Assembly: GCA_947499735.1 (NCBI GenBank)
Contig: CANMPP010000003.1
Coordinates: forward strand, 62,001 to 126,000
Length of the DNA: 64,000 nucleotides
DNA from: an uncultured Pelagimonas sp.
GTDB lineage: Bacteria > Pseudomonadota > Alphaproteobacteria > Rhodobacterales > Rhodobacteraceae
Reading direction: 5' to 3'
Shown here: positions 18,431-27,955 of the stretch, in pieces
Layout: each line of letters begins with the position of its first letter
How positions within the stretch are numbered: position 1 is the first letter of the stretch
Notes under the pieces: model-generated
Told to the model about the DNA's origin: nothing
The model's input: only the letters and a program-made list of their open reading frames with translations
Database searches by the model: none
Position numbers and translations under genes: made by a program

Positions 18431-19276
18431 ATGACCGATCTGGAAATCTTGACACAGCTTGTCGCGGCAGATGCGAAATCGCGGGGGGAAACCCTGTCGC
18501 GTTTGGGGTATTTTTGCGCTCCATTTCGACCAAAGGATGGCCCATTTTCGGATCGTGTGATCAAGGTCTATCGCAGCCCCGGATCGGATGCCGAGCTGGA
18601 CCGGTTGGTGACCTGTCATGATGATTACGCGGCCGCGTTGACGAAAACCGGCGTGCCTTTGCCTGCAACCGAGATGCATATCATTACGTTGAATGGTGCG
18701 CGTATCCCCGTGATCACGCAGGATGCGCTGCCAGCGGACAGCATGATGCGCCCTATGATGCAGGCGGCTCCTTTGGACGAAACCTTGGCGATGATGGAAA
18801 GCGCGGGTCAGGTCATCGCGCGGTTTTGGAATGCTGCAGATCAGTTTGACACGCGCATCGGCTTTCACCCCTCAATCCGCAATTTTGCGATTGTGGACGG
18901 TCAGGCAGTGTTCTTTGATACGTTCCCGCCTCTGATCCATTATAGTCGCGCCGAGATGGGTAAGATGCTGCTGACCTATTCCGAAAGCAGCATGATGCGC
19001 TTTGTCGGTGCGTTTGCCCCGGCGAAAATCGCAGGGATTCAGGATGAATGGTACAGCGCGCCCGAAACGCTGGTCGGGCTGGTCGGATCCGCCTGCCGCC
19101 TTCGCCCCGAACATGTGGATGCCTATCTCGATTGGGGCCGCGATTTCACGCGCCGCGAAATGACGCGCTGGCAGGACGAGGCGCTGGCAGGCCTGAACGC
19201 CCCCCCCAAACTGCCCAAAGCCTGGACCCGCATGCGGTCATTGTTGGGTCTGCAAGGCGAGCCTAATTTGAAGTGA
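18431..19276 (+). CDS. Kinase-fold-like protein (possibly DUF6206)
   Basis: A 281-residue soluble protein. GFHPSIRNFAIVDGQAVFFD near residues 139-158 resembles the catalytic loop and metal-binding aspartate of aminoglycoside-phosphotransferase folds (H-x-x-x-x-N followed by a hydrophobic-D), but the usual catalytic aspartate of HxD is replaced by H-P-S, so a phosphotransfer activity is doubtful. I think it belongs to DUF6206, from memory and unverified. The ATG at 18431 follows GGAGAG. The substrate and role are unknown. Confidence 0.6.
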   Translation: MTDLEILTQLVAADAKSRGETLSRLGYFCAPFRPKDGPFSDRVIKVYRSPGSDAELDRLVTCHDDYAAALTKTGVPLPATEMHIITLNGARIPVITQDALPADSMMRPMMQAAPLDETLAMMESAGQVIARFWNAADQFDTRIGFHPSIRNFAIVDGQAVFFDTFPPLIHYSRAEMGKMLLTYSESSMMRFVGAFAPAKIAGIQDEWYSAPETLVGLVGSACRLRPEHVDAYLDWGRDFTRREMTRWQDEALAGLNAPPKLPKAWTRMRSLLGLQGEPNLK

Positions 19277-20144
19277 AATATTGAAAGTTATAGCCAAAAT
19301 ACTCGAAGAAAACCTTTTGTTCTTTCGTTAACAAGGGTGTTGCTTTTTTTGTGTGAAATAGAGTGACGCCCTTGTTCGCGTAGTTTGTATTCTTACTTGA
19401 ACTTGTCCATTTGTTTGCCATAAGCGGGCGCAAATTCAGCGCGGGTTTTTCTGAATAATGTGGGCCCAATTGTTCAAGAGATTGAAAAAAAAGAACTTAC
19501 CATAACATCTGCGAGTTGAGCACCTGGTTCTTGTTTTGCCGGGCTCTCATAGATCAGCTGCCAACTTAGCACGTTAGGATCAACGACATTGGCGTCAAGG
19601 AAAGTGGTGCCAGCAATGGCTTGCCTTTTTTTTGTTGAATATAGGCTTTGAACCGCCCAAAATGATGTCCTTTGCGACTTGCCATCACTATTTTTAACTT
19701 TGGATCGGAAATAGCTGAAGAAGCCGCGTGTCTCCCAACGAATTGGGTTACCCTTTCCAACAATAAATTAGTCACAAAATTGTAGAGTAAATCGTTTGGG
19801 TTTCCCGTAGATTTAGCAGCTGCTTTCGGGTTGTGATGGCCTTGAAATGTCTTTTTCATTGAGCATACAACAAACCCTCTCGCTGGATATTTTGCCAGTT
19901 CAGTTGCCACGAGGTCTCGAGTTCGGGGCTTTAGGTTTTTGAAATGAATTGTTTGTCCAGCGGGTCGCCGCAATGCTTTGAGAATGGAGTCCCGTCTGCT
20001 TTCCATTTCGTGCTCGTATTTGCGTTGTATCAAATACCCGCCCAAGCATAGCCATTCTGAGTTGCCATTCTCATGTTGAGGTTTAAGTCTGTCGACTTTA
20101 TCGTCACCAGCCTCATCCACATACAAAACGTAATGGTAATCCAT
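19263..20144 (-). pseudogene. DUF3800 gene interrupted by two homopolymer frameshifts
   Basis: Intact in-frame part: 19566-20144, starting MDYHYVLYVDEAGDDK, the DUF3800 signature with an RNase H-like D-E-A-G-D. The frame meets a stop at 19566-19568. Shifting frame at an 8-base A/T run (19626-19633) restores AIAGTTFLDANVV and later GAQLADVMVSSFF, the conserved DUF3800 C-terminal block. A second shift at another 8-base run (19485-19492) returns to the first frame for QSLEQLGPHYSEKPALNL and the final stop at 19263. A full-length protein would have ~293 residues. DUF3800 proteins are often found in defence and mobile contexts but have no firm function. The region is clearly AT-richer than its surroundings, which suggests transfer. 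Confidence 0.75.
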
Positions 20145-20200
20145 TTGTTCAATCCGGATCAAATAGATGATTTTTTACTCATTAACTTTCAGAAATCAAT

Positions 20201-20231
20201 AAAAAAGCGCCAAATGAAGGGGCGCTTTTTT
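20201..20231. terminator. Bidirectional terminator between DUF3800 and transaldolase genes
   Basis: AAAAAAGCGCC (20201-20211) and GGCGCTTTTTT (20221-20231) form an 11-bp stem with T-runs in both directions. It lies 55 bases past the transaldolase stop on the minus strand and should end that transcript before the DUF3800 gene. Confidence 0.85.
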
Positions 20232-20285
20232 CTTTGTATCGATACTGTTGGGATTAGGGGGCATCGCCCCCAGCATGAATATCTC

Positions 20286-20939
20286 TTACAGGATCGAGAT
20301 ATTTGCCGCTTTGATGTCTTCTACAAATGCCGCTAGGCCTTTGTCTGTCAGAACGTGCTCGACCATTTTCTTGAAAACAGCAGGTGGGGCTGTGGCCACG
20401 TCTGCACCGATTTTGGCGCAATCTGACATGTGGTTCACAGTGCGGATGGATGCCGCAAGGATCTGTGTTTCAAACCCGTAATTGTCATAGATGGTGCGGA
20501 TGTCTTCGATCAGGTCCAAACCGTCGCTGTTCAGATCATCCAAACGACCGATGAAGGGGGAAATGAATGTCGCGCCCGCTTTTGCGGCCAGCAGCGCTTG
20601 GTTGGCAGAGAAGCACAGGGTCACATTGACCATTTTGCCTTCATCCGTCAGGGTTTTGCAGGCTTTCAGGCCATCCCATGTCAGAGGTACTTTTACAGCG
20701 ATGTTTTCTGCGATCTCGGCCAGTTTGCGGCCCTCTGCGATCATGCCTTCTGCATCCAATGCGACGACTTCGGCGGATACGGGGCCAGAGACCAGATCAC
20801 AGATCTCTTTGGTCACTTCCAGAATGTCGCGGCCAGATTTTTTGATCAGGGATGGGTTGGTGGTCACGCCATCTACCATGCCCAGGTCATTCAACTCGGC
20901 AATTGCGTCAATTTCAGCGGTATCAACGAAAAATTTCAT
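20286..20939 (-). CDS. Transaldolase / fructose-6-phosphate aldolase family protein
   Basis: A 217-residue protein of the short TalC/FSA transaldolase subfamily. [13 protein letters not shown] and [14 protein letters not shown] are the N-terminal signatures. The Schiff-base lysine lies in [13 protein letters not shown] (near residue 84), and [21 protein letters not shown] and SPFIGRLDD complete the barrel active site. Full-length transaldolases of ~320 residues act in the pentose phosphate pathway; the short forms are either transaldolases (tal) or fructose-6-phosphate aldolases (fsa), and sequence by eye does not decide between them. Single-gene transcript with a strong terminator. Confidence 0.9.
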   Translation of the reverse strand: MKFFVDTAEIDAIAELNDLGMVDGVTTNPSLIKKSGRDILEVTKEICDLVSGPVSAEVVALDAEGMIAEGRKLAEIAENIAVKVPLTWDGLKACKTLTDEGKMVNVTLCFSANQALLAAKAGATFISPFIGRLDDLNSDGLDLIEDIRTIYDNYGFETQILAASIRTVNHMSDCAKIGADVATAPPAVFKKMVEHVLTDKGLAAFVEDIKAANISIL

Positions 20940-21029
20940 TTGGGTCAGCCCTCCCGGCTAGCTTGGCAATTCGTTGTGAGTGTCTTACCTCATGGGATAA
21001 GATGCGGAAAGCCTGAATAGCGGGGGAAC

Positions 21030-23219
21030 ATGGACGGGTATTTTGAAAGCGGTGCATTGATCGCCGTCTTGACCACCCAGCCGCTGGATCGGACGCTGGA
21101 TTATCGTGCCCCTGAAGGGGGATGTGCCTTGGGGGCTTTTGTCGAAGTGCCGTTGGGGCCACGCAAAGTTGTGGGTGTTGTCTGGGGGGCAGGGCGTGGT
21201 GATTTCGACCTGTCGAAAATTCGCGCGGCGTCTCATGTTCTGGATGTGCCGCCGATGCGGGCGGAAATGCGCCAGTTTTTAGAAAAAGCGGGCGCTTATA
21301 CGCTGACACCGATGCCACAAATGTTGCGTCTGGCCACGCGAGCACCGGGGCTGGGTGATGGGCCATCCATGCGCAAAGTGTACCGGTTGGGCGACAGTGC
21401 GCCAGATCGCATGACGGATGCGCGCATGCGGGTGTTGGACACGTTGCGTGAATTGGGTGGCGCGGCGTTGACGTTAAAAGAATTGGCCGAGGCTGCGGGT
21501 GTCACAACATCTGTCGTGAAAGGTCTGGTCAAACATGGGGTCGTGGTCGAGGAAAACAGCCCCCGCGACACCGCCTATCCCCGCCTTGATCCCGGCTATG
21601 CCCCCAAAGACCTGACGCCAGAACAACAGGCAGCAGCGGGCCAGATGTGTGATGGTGTGCGGTCGCAAACCTATGGCACGACCCTGCTGCGCGGCATTAC
21701 GGGGTCGGGCAAGACAGAAGTTTACCTTGAGGCCGTGTCCGAAGCACTGCGCCAAGGTGGTCAGGCATTGGTCCTGATCCCTGAAATTGCGTTGACCGCG
21801 GAATTCCTGAACCGGGTTGAAGACCGCTTTGGCGCGCGCCCTACGGAATGGCATTCTGGTGTGACCATGACCGAACGCCGTCGGGCGTGGAAAATGGTGG
21901 CTGCGGGCAATGCGCAATTGGTGGTTGGCGCGCGCTCGGCTCTGTTTTTGCCCTATCAAAACCTGCGATGTATCGTCGTGGACGAAGAACATGACGGATC
22001 CTACAAACAGGATGACGGCGCGATTTATAACGCACGGGATATGTCTGTTTTGCGGGCATCATTATGTGGGGCGCAGGTGATTTTGGCCTCCGCAACGCCC
22101 AGTTTGGAAAGCTGGGCCAATGCAGAGGCGGGAAAATACACCCGCATCGATCTGACGTCGCGCTATGGCGATGCTGTGCTGCCCGATATGCGCACGATTG
22201 ATATGCGTGGCGAAGGCCTGCCCGCAACGAAATGGATATCCCCGACTTTGGCGGCATCGGTGCGTGCGACTGTGGGGCGGGGCGAACAGGCGTTGCTATT
22301 TCTGAACCGTCGCGGCTATGCGCCGGTGACGTTGTGTCGGGCCTGTGGGGCGATGGTAGCTTGTGATCATTGCGATGCGCATATGGTGGAACACCGGTTT
22401 TTGAAACGCCTGATCTGCCATCAATGTGGGGAAAGCAAACCGGTGCCCGACACCTGCCCATCTTGCGAGGCCGAGGGCAAATTGGCCCCTGTCGGTCCCG
22501 GTGTTGAACGGTTGGCGGAAGAAGCGGCAGAGGCCTTTCCCGTCGCGCGTATCGCTGTTTTATCCTCAGATATGTATGGCACGGCACGCGAATTGAAATC
22601 CGAAATCGAAGGCATAGCCGAGGGCAAGGCCGATTTGATCATCGGCACGCAATTGGTGGCGAAAGGGCATAACTTTCCGTTATTGACGCTGGTGGGTGTG
22701 ATCGATGCGGATCTAGGGCTGCAAGGATCAGATTTGCGCGCCGCTGAAAAAACATTTCAACTGATGCGGCAGGTGGCTGGCCGGGCAGGGCGCAAGGAAA
22801 AGCGCGGGACAGCTTTGGTGCAGACATATCAGCCGGAACACCCTGTCATCCGCGCGATTTTGTCGGGTGATGAAGACGGATTCTGGCGGGCCGAGGCCGA
22901 TGAACGTCGTATCGCCGAAATGCCGCCCTTTGGACGGCTGGCGGGGATCGTTCTATCTGGTGGGGATTTGGCGCAGGTGTTTGATCTGGGCAATTATCTA
23001 GCGCGCAATGATGGGGCTTTACGTCAGATTGGCGCGCAGATATTTGGCCCTGCACCTGCGCCAATTGCCCGCGTGCGTGGCCGGCACCGCGTGCGTTTGT
23101 TGGTCAAAGCCCCGAAAGGTGTCCATCTGCAACCAGCATTGGCGGATTGGGCCAAACAGGTGACGTTAAAAGGTGATCTGCGCATGAGCATCGATATCGA
23201 TCCGCAGAGTTTTTATTGA
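21030..23219 (+). CDS. priA: Primosomal protein N' (replication restart helicase)
   Basis: A 729-residue PriA helicase that reloads the replisome at stalled forks. Residues 1-100 form the 3' DNA-end-binding domain, then a winged-helix part (TLKELAEAAGVTTSVVKGLV), then the helicase: Walker A GITGSGKTEVYLE near 225, VDEEHDGSYKQ near 317 and a zinc-binding insertion with paired cysteines CRACG, CDHC, CHQC and CPSC between about 437 and 485. Then come QLVAKGHNFP and QVAGRAGRKEKRG. Length and domain order match the family. Confidence 0.95.
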   Translation: MDGYFESGALIAVLTTQPLDRTLDYRAPEGGCALGAFVEVPLGPRKVVGVVWGAGRGDFDLSKIRAASHVLDVPPMRAEMRQFLEKAGAYTLTPMPQMLRLATRAPGLGDGPSMRKVYRLGDSAPDRMTDARMRVLDTLRELGGAALTLKELAEAAGVTTSVVKGLVKHGVVVEENSPRDTAYPRLDPGYAPKDLTPEQQAAAGQMCDGVRSQTYGTTLLRGITGSGKTEVYLEAVSEALRQGGQALVLIPEIALTAEFLNRVEDRFGARPTEWHSGVTMTERRRAWKMVAAGNAQLVVGARSALFLPYQNLRCIVVDEEHDGSYKQDDGAIYNARDMSVLRASLCGAQVILASATPSLESWANAEAGKYTRIDLTSRYGDAVLPDMRTIDMRGEGLPATKWISPTLAASVRATVGRGEQALLFLNRRGYAPVTLCRACGAMVACDHCDAHMVEHRFLKRLICHQCGESKPVPDTCPSCEAEGKLAPVGPGVERLAEEAAEAFPVARIAVLSSDMYGTARELKSEIEGIAEGKADLIIGTQLVAKGHNFPLLTLVGVIDADLGLQGSDLRAAEKTFQLMRQVAGRAGRKEKRGTALVQTYQPEHPVIRAILSGDEDGFWRAEADERRIAEMPPFGRLAGIVLSGGDLAQVFDLGNYLARNDGALRQIGAQIFGPAPAPIARVRGRHRVRLLVKAPKGVHLQPALADWAKQVTLKGDLRMSIDIDPQSFY

Positions 23220-23223
23220 CCTG

Positions 23224-24870
23224 CTAGGTGCGGCCCAGCCGGTCATCCTCTGCGGTTAGGCCGGGTTCACGCCTGTCTGGATCGCCATATCCGCCACCAC
23301 CGGGTGTACGGACGCGGACGCTATCGCCTGCGGTTAGGGGGATGTCCTGTTCTTTGGACAGGTGGTCAGGCACGTATTTCACGCCGTCGCGCCACACTTC
23401 GACCTCGTTTTTCGCCCCATCAGCGCCGCCCAATGCGCCCTGTGGGCCGTATAGTCCGTGATCCATCACGAAACTGGCCCGTGCCGTGCCGCGGCGCAGT
23501 TCGATTTCATAATCCAATCCCAATCCGCCACGATGCTGGCCTGCGCCACCAGATCCTTCGCGCAGGGCGTAGCGTTTGTAGAGAACAGGAAAGTTCTGTT
23601 CCATGACTTCAACAGGCGGCGCTTTTGAAATGCCGATCGTGGAACAGCCATTGGACAGGCCATCATGATCCGCATTGCCGCCATAGCCCCCGCCAGACAG
23701 CTGATACATCACGTAATCACGCCCTGTATCGGGATCAAATCCGCCAAGGGCGAAATTGCCCGATGTGCCTGCGGGTGCGGCGGTGACGCGGTTTGGCAGG
23801 GCCTCGACCAATGCGGCGAATACGGCTTCGGCGATGCGTTGGCTGACCTCGGCTGCGCAGCCTGACACGGGGCGGGGATATTGCGCGTCCAAAAATGTGC
23901 CGGTTGGGCGCAGAACCTCTAGTGGTTCAAAGGCACCGGCACTGACGGGCACTTCGGGAAAAATATGGCGCATGGCCAGATACACCGACGACAACGTGGT
24001 GGCCAAAACCGAATTCATTGGTCCCATGCAGGGTGGCGAACTTTCAGAGAAGTCGAATGTCAGGTGCCCCGGCGTTTTGTCGATCTTCAGCTTGATGGTC
24101 AAAGGTTCATTCACCACGCCATCACTGTCGATCCACGCGGTCGAAGCATAGCTGCCATCAGGGATTTCATCGATCAGCTGGCTCATCTGTGCGCTGGCGC
24201 GGTCGCGCAGGGCGTCAATGGCGGCTTTCACAACATCATCGCTATATCGATCTAGCAGCGCGTTTAGGCGGTCTTCGCCTACGGATAGGGCTGCGGCCTG
24301 TGCTTTCACATCGCCAATGCGTTGATCCGCCACGCGAATGTTGGAACAGATGATAGAATAGATTTCTGTGTCCAGAACCCCTTGTTTGAACAGTTTTACA
24401 GGGGGCAGGCGCAGGCCTTCCTGTTCCACAGATGTGGCGGATGCAGAAAACCCGCCGGGCACGGCACCACCCGTATCGGGCCAGTGGCCGGTATTGGACA
24501 GCCAGCAGAAAATTTCGCCATTGCGGTAGAAGGGCCGGGCAAAGCGGACATCCATCAGATGCGTGCCACCCAAATATGGGTCATTCACGATATAGGTGTC
24601 ATCGGGATTGGGGGCGGCCACTTTGCCGTCCGCAATCATTTCGATCAGCACGCGGGTGGAATATTGCATCGTGCCGACAAACACAGGCAGACCGCCCGCG
24701 CCTTGGGCAATCAGTGCGCCGTCTGTGGCAGCATAAATCCCATCGGAACGGTCATTGGCCTCGGCAATCACGGGGGAAAAGGCCGCGCGTGAAAAGGACA
24801 GATCCATTTCGTCGCAGACCTGTTGCAGGCCGGCCTGAATGACGGAGAGGGTGATAGGATCGATGCTCAT
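23224..24870 (-). CDS. hyuB: Hydantoinase/oxoprolinase subunit B
   Basis: A 548-residue HyuB-type protein. It opens with DPITLSVIQAGLQQVCDEM and carries the blocks YIVNDPYLGGTHLMDVRFARP, FDFSESSPPCMGPMNS and RTPGGGGYGDPDRRE, all typical of the B subunit of N-methylhydantoinase, 5-oxoprolinase and acetone-carboxylase-like enzymes. With subunit A it would hydrolyse a cyclic amide such as a hydantoin or 5-oxoproline using ATP. Its ATG overlaps the stop of subunit A (ATGA). The 3' end is four bases from the convergent priA stop. Confidence 0.92.
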   Translation of the reverse strand: MSIDPITLSVIQAGLQQVCDEMDLSFSRAAFSPVIAEANDRSDGIYAATDGALIAQGAGGLPVFVGTMQYSTRVLIEMIADGKVAAPNPDDTYIVNDPYLGGTHLMDVRFARPFYRNGEIFCWLSNTGHWPDTGGAVPGGFSASATSVEQEGLRLPPVKLFKQGVLDTEIYSIICSNIRVADQRIGDVKAQAAALSVGEDRLNALLDRYSDDVVKAAIDALRDRASAQMSQLIDEIPDGSYASTAWIDSDGVVNEPLTIKLKIDKTPGHLTFDFSESSPPCMGPMNSVLATTLSSVYLAMRHIFPEVPVSAGAFEPLEVLRPTGTFLDAQYPRPVSGCAAEVSQRIAEAVFAALVEALPNRVTAAPAGTSGNFALGGFDPDTGRDYVMYQLSGGGYGGNADHDGLSNGCSTIGISKAPPVEVMEQNFPVLYKRYALREGSGGAGQHRGGLGLDYEIELRRGTARASFVMDHGLYGPQGALGGADGAKNEVEVWRDGVKYVPDHLSKEQDIPLTAGDSVRVRTPGGGGYGDPDRREPGLTAEDDRLGRT

Positions 24871-26936
24871 GCCGCGCCTCCGATATGGATCGTCAAATTG
24901 CCATCAGGCCCGCCTGTGACGGTATCGCCGGGCGGGATCAGGATCGTTGTGTCCAACTGTTCGATGATTGCGGGTCCGTTTAACGCGATGTCTTCGGGCA
25001 GGTGGTCGCGCCAAAAGATCGGTGTGTCATGCAGATCGCCATCAAATCGGACCATACGTGTGCCGGTTGGTGTGGCATGCGCCGCGCGTCCTTCTGGAGC
25101 GATCAAGCCACCCAGATCAACGGGTGATTTGTGACCAATGATCGACGTGTTCAGGCTAACGATGCGGGCGCGAATATCGGACAATTCAACCTTGAAGCGG
25201 TTCCAATAGGTTTGATCAAACCCGGTTTGCAGATCTTCTAGCGTCGGTGTCGGGCTGGTCAAAGGGACGCGCACGACATGGCTTTGCCCGGCGAATTGCA
25301 TATCTGCGCTGAAGGTTTGGGATGTCGATGTGAGGGTGATACTTTCCTGTTCCAATGCCGTTTGTCCTTGGGCGATGTGGTTGGCAAAGATGCCGTGCAA
25401 CGCAGCTAGATCCACATGATCTAAGGGTTGGTTGACAGTTTGAACATAGTCGTGGCGCAGATCGCTGACGACGCAACCCAATGCATTGGTCAGACCGGGT
25501 CGGGCGGGAACCAGAACGCGGGGCACCCCCAATTCGCGGGCCAAAGCAGCGGCATGCAATGGTCCAGCGCCCCCAAAAGCAAACAGCGCGAAATCACGTG
25601 GGTCAGCGCCCAGCGACAATGATACCATTCGAATGGCACCGGCCATTTTGGCGTTGGCAATACGGATGACAGCTTCGGCCGCACCCATCGCATCCACGCC
25701 CAAAGGTGCACCCAGCTTTTCGCTAAATATTTCGGCCAATGCGTCTAGCGTCACGCCTCCCTCAACCGAGGACAGTTTGTCGGGATCCAAACGTCCCAGC
25801 AACATATTGGCGTCCGAAATGGTGGGCAATGTTCCACCGCGCCCGTAACAGATCGGGCCCGGCTGCGCGCCTGCGCTTTCAGGGCCGATTTCTAACAATC
25901 CAGCGGCATTCACAGACGCGATCGAACCGCCACCAGCCCCCACAGTGCGCACATCGACCATCGGCACGTGAATGGGCAGGGCGTAGTCGACTTCGATCTC
26001 ATTTGAGACTTGCGGTGCGCCGTTTTGGATCAGGGCCACATCGGTGGATGTGCCGCCCATATCATAGGTCAGCAGGTTTAATTCATCCGCGCGGCGTCCC
26101 GTATAGGCGGCGGCCATGACGCCTGATGCCGGACCTGACATGACGGTTTTAGCCGCCTCGCGGGCCACAAATTTGGACGATACCATGCCGCCATTGCCGT
26201 TCATCACCAGAACGTCGCCCTCAAATCCTTGATCTGCTAGCTTTGTGCGCAGGGCGCTGACATAGCGATCCAGCAGAGGTTGGACCGAGGCATTTACAGA
26301 TGCTGTTACGCCCCGTTCGAATTCGCGAGATTCCGACAAAAGCATATGACCAGCGGTGATATACGGCGTATGCCAGATCTTGGATGCGATCTCTAATGCG
26401 CACTTTTCATGGGCGGGATTGGCGTAGGAATGCAAGAAATGGATGACGAGCGATTCACAGCCCTGATTTTTCAGGGTTTCAATGGCGGCAACCAGATCTG
26501 TTTCGGAAAGGTCTTGGACCACGCGGCCCTGTGCATCCATTCGCTCTGGCACTTCCATGCGTAAATCGCGCGGGATGACGGGCGAGAATTGCCCCTTCAT
26601 TCCATAGGGCTGTGGGCGGGTGCGGCGCCCTAATTCCAAAACGTCGCGAAATCCGGCTGTTGTGATCAGCCCGGTGCGACACATTTTGCCCTCTAACAGG
26701 GCGTTTGTCGTGGTGGTCGTACCGTGCACAATCAGATCGACAAGGCTGAGATCTACCTTGGCCGTCGCCAGTGCATTTAGAAAGCCAATGGATTGATTGT
26801 CTTGGGTGGTTGGGGTCTTGGCCAATGTAATGTGGCCTGTTTGCGGGTCCAATTGGACAAGGTCCGTGAACGTGCCGCCAACATCAATGCCGATCAATGA
26901 TCTGGATGCGGTGTCGGTAATTTTATTTGATGGCAC
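24867..26936 (-). CDS. hyuA: Hydantoinase/oxoprolinase subunit A
   Basis: A 689-residue HyuA-type ATPase. LIGIDVGGTFTDLVQLD is the phosphate-1 motif of the actin-like fold, followed by VHGTTTTTNALLEGK, LTYDMGGTSTDVALI and GGAGPLHAAALARELGV. The start is taken as GTG at 26936: AAGAGG sits six bases upstream, whereas the frame's first possible start (TTG at 26966) has no RBS. Upstream, CTTGTATGCAAG at 26956-26967 looks like a GntR-type operator. Subunit composition suggests ATP-dependent opening of a cyclic amide; 5-oxoproline and hydantoins are the candidates. Confidence 0.92.
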   Translation of the reverse strand: MPSNKITDTASRSLIGIDVGGTFTDLVQLDPQTGHITLAKTPTTQDNQSIGFLNALATAKVDLSLVDLIVHGTTTTTNALLEGKMCRTGLITTAGFRDVLELGRRTRPQPYGMKGQFSPVIPRDLRMEVPERMDAQGRVVQDLSETDLVAAIETLKNQGCESLVIHFLHSYANPAHEKCALEIASKIWHTPYITAGHMLLSESREFERGVTASVNASVQPLLDRYVSALRTKLADQGFEGDVLVMNGNGGMVSSKFVAREAAKTVMSGPASGVMAAAYTGRRADELNLLTYDMGGTSTDVALIQNGAPQVSNEIEVDYALPIHVPMVDVRTVGAGGGSIASVNAAGLLEIGPESAGAQPGPICYGRGGTLPTISDANMLLGRLDPDKLSSVEGGVTLDALAEIFSEKLGAPLGVDAMGAAEAVIRIANAKMAGAIRMVSLSLGADPRDFALFAFGGAGPLHAAALARELGVPRVLVPARPGLTNALGCVVSDLRHDYVQTVNQPLDHVDLAALHGIFANHIAQGQTALEQESITLTSTSQTFSADMQFAGQSHVVRVPLTSPTPTLEDLQTGFDQTYWNRFKVELSDIRARIVSLNTSIIGHKSPVDLGGLIAPEGRAAHATPTGTRMVRFDGDLHDTPIFWRDHLPEDIALNGPAIIEQLDTTILIPPGDTVTGGPDGNLTIHIGGAA

Positions 26937-26955
26937 AAGCGACCTCTTGATATTG

Positions 26956-26967
26956 CTTGTATGCAAG
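26956..26967. promoter_or_regulatory. GntR-like operator candidate upstream of hyuA
   Basis: CTTG-TATG-CAAG is an inverted repeat immediately upstream of the probable hyuA start. Its core TTGTATGCAA resembles operator sites of FadR-type GntR regulators. No GntR gene is in the window, so the regulator would be elsewhere. Confidence 0.35.
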
Positions 26968-26990
26968 TAGTTATCCCGTTGGGCCTAAGG

Positions 26991-27779
26991 TCAAGACTTT
27001 TCCGCCGCCTCTGCCGTGATAATTGCGCTGGCGGTGACGGGTTCATCATCCACCACATAGGCGCGGTGGTCATTTGTATTCAGGGTCACGCGAATTTCAT
27101 GCTGTCCTGCGGGTAAAGCGCCGATGTGATATGTGCTGTCAAAAACCCGGGCCAGCTTCATTCCGCCAACATAAATATGACCGTGCCCCATTCCGGGTAT
27201 GTGATATGAACCGGCAAAGTTATGCGAAAATTCGAATTCGTCAGAGACGATGTTCACTTCCCATCCGGTCTCGGTGTCTGAAACATTCAGCCAGACCTTT
27301 GGAGCGGGTTCGCCATTTTCGCCACCTATACAGATTTCACCTAACCCAAAAAGGCCCATTTCAGCCGCGGCGCCGACCTCAGCATTGCTGCGCAGCCGGG
27401 GTTTGACCCGAATGATTCCGGCTTTTTCGAAATGTAGCTCTAAAGGGATCAATGTGCCGGGTTCTAAAGGCGTATCGGATGTCAGCGTAATATGTGCCCC
27501 ATCCACCGCCAGCGCCGCGCTGCCCGTGGGAACCGGTGGCCCCATCGTGTCGACGGGCGAATAAATTGAGGCGGACACCATATCGCTTGAGACATTGACC
27601 AAACGGTCGGGTGGCCCCTGGTTATCGATGGACAAAAGGGCGACATAACTGCCATCGGGCAATCCGCGCACTTCTGCGTCGCTGATTAACATGTTGCGGG
27701 CCAGTCCAAATTGCAAAGTAAAGACCGCAAGACCTGCGCAAAAGAGGGCCAAACCGATAAGCAGCGCAATGCGTTTCAT
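26991..27779 (-). CDS. Exported protein with degenerate copper-chaperone-like half
   Basis: A 262-residue protein with a signal peptide or anchor (RIALLIGLALFCAGLAVFTL). The first half (YVALLSIDNQGPPDRLVNVS ... LELHFEKAGIIRVK) follows the strand order of the PCu(A)C periplasmic copper chaperone, but only scattered Met/His residues of the metal site remain (M in VDTMGPP, H in GAHITL). The second half, with PGMGHGHIYVGGMKLARVF and IRVTLNTNDHRAY, is a His-rich beta domain that I know only as part of uncharacterised exported proteins. AGGAGAGG precedes the ATG at 27779, which decides the start against 27851. A role in metal handling is inference. Confidence 0.6.
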   Translation of the reverse strand: MKRIALLIGLALFCAGLAVFTLQFGLARNMLISDAEVRGLPDGSYVALLSIDNQGPPDRLVNVSSDMVSASIYSPVDTMGPPVPTGSAALAVDGAHITLTSDTPLEPGTLIPLELHFEKAGIIRVKPRLRSNAEVGAAAEMGLFGLGEICIGGENGEPAPKVWLNVSDTETGWEVNIVSDEFEFSHNFAGSYHIPGMGHGHIYVGGMKLARVFDSTYHIGALPAGQHEIRVTLNTNDHRAYVVDDEPVTASAIITAEAAEKS

Positions 27780-27955
27780 ATGGGACCTCTCCTGACCATG
27801 ATGTGACATGGCGCGCAATCTGCCGCCTGACCAATGGACGGGGTATAGCAAAGCAAACTTGCTTTGTCCTCATTGAAGAAAAGTCGCATGTGTAGAAATG
27901 ACAACGTTGGGCGATTTTCGGCAACATTCTGCTAAAAATTCTGGAATTTCTGTAT

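Noticed and set aside
20430-21020. 196-codon frame opposite the transaldolase gene
   Set aside because: Antisense shadow of a clearly conserved gene; no RBS and no family match.
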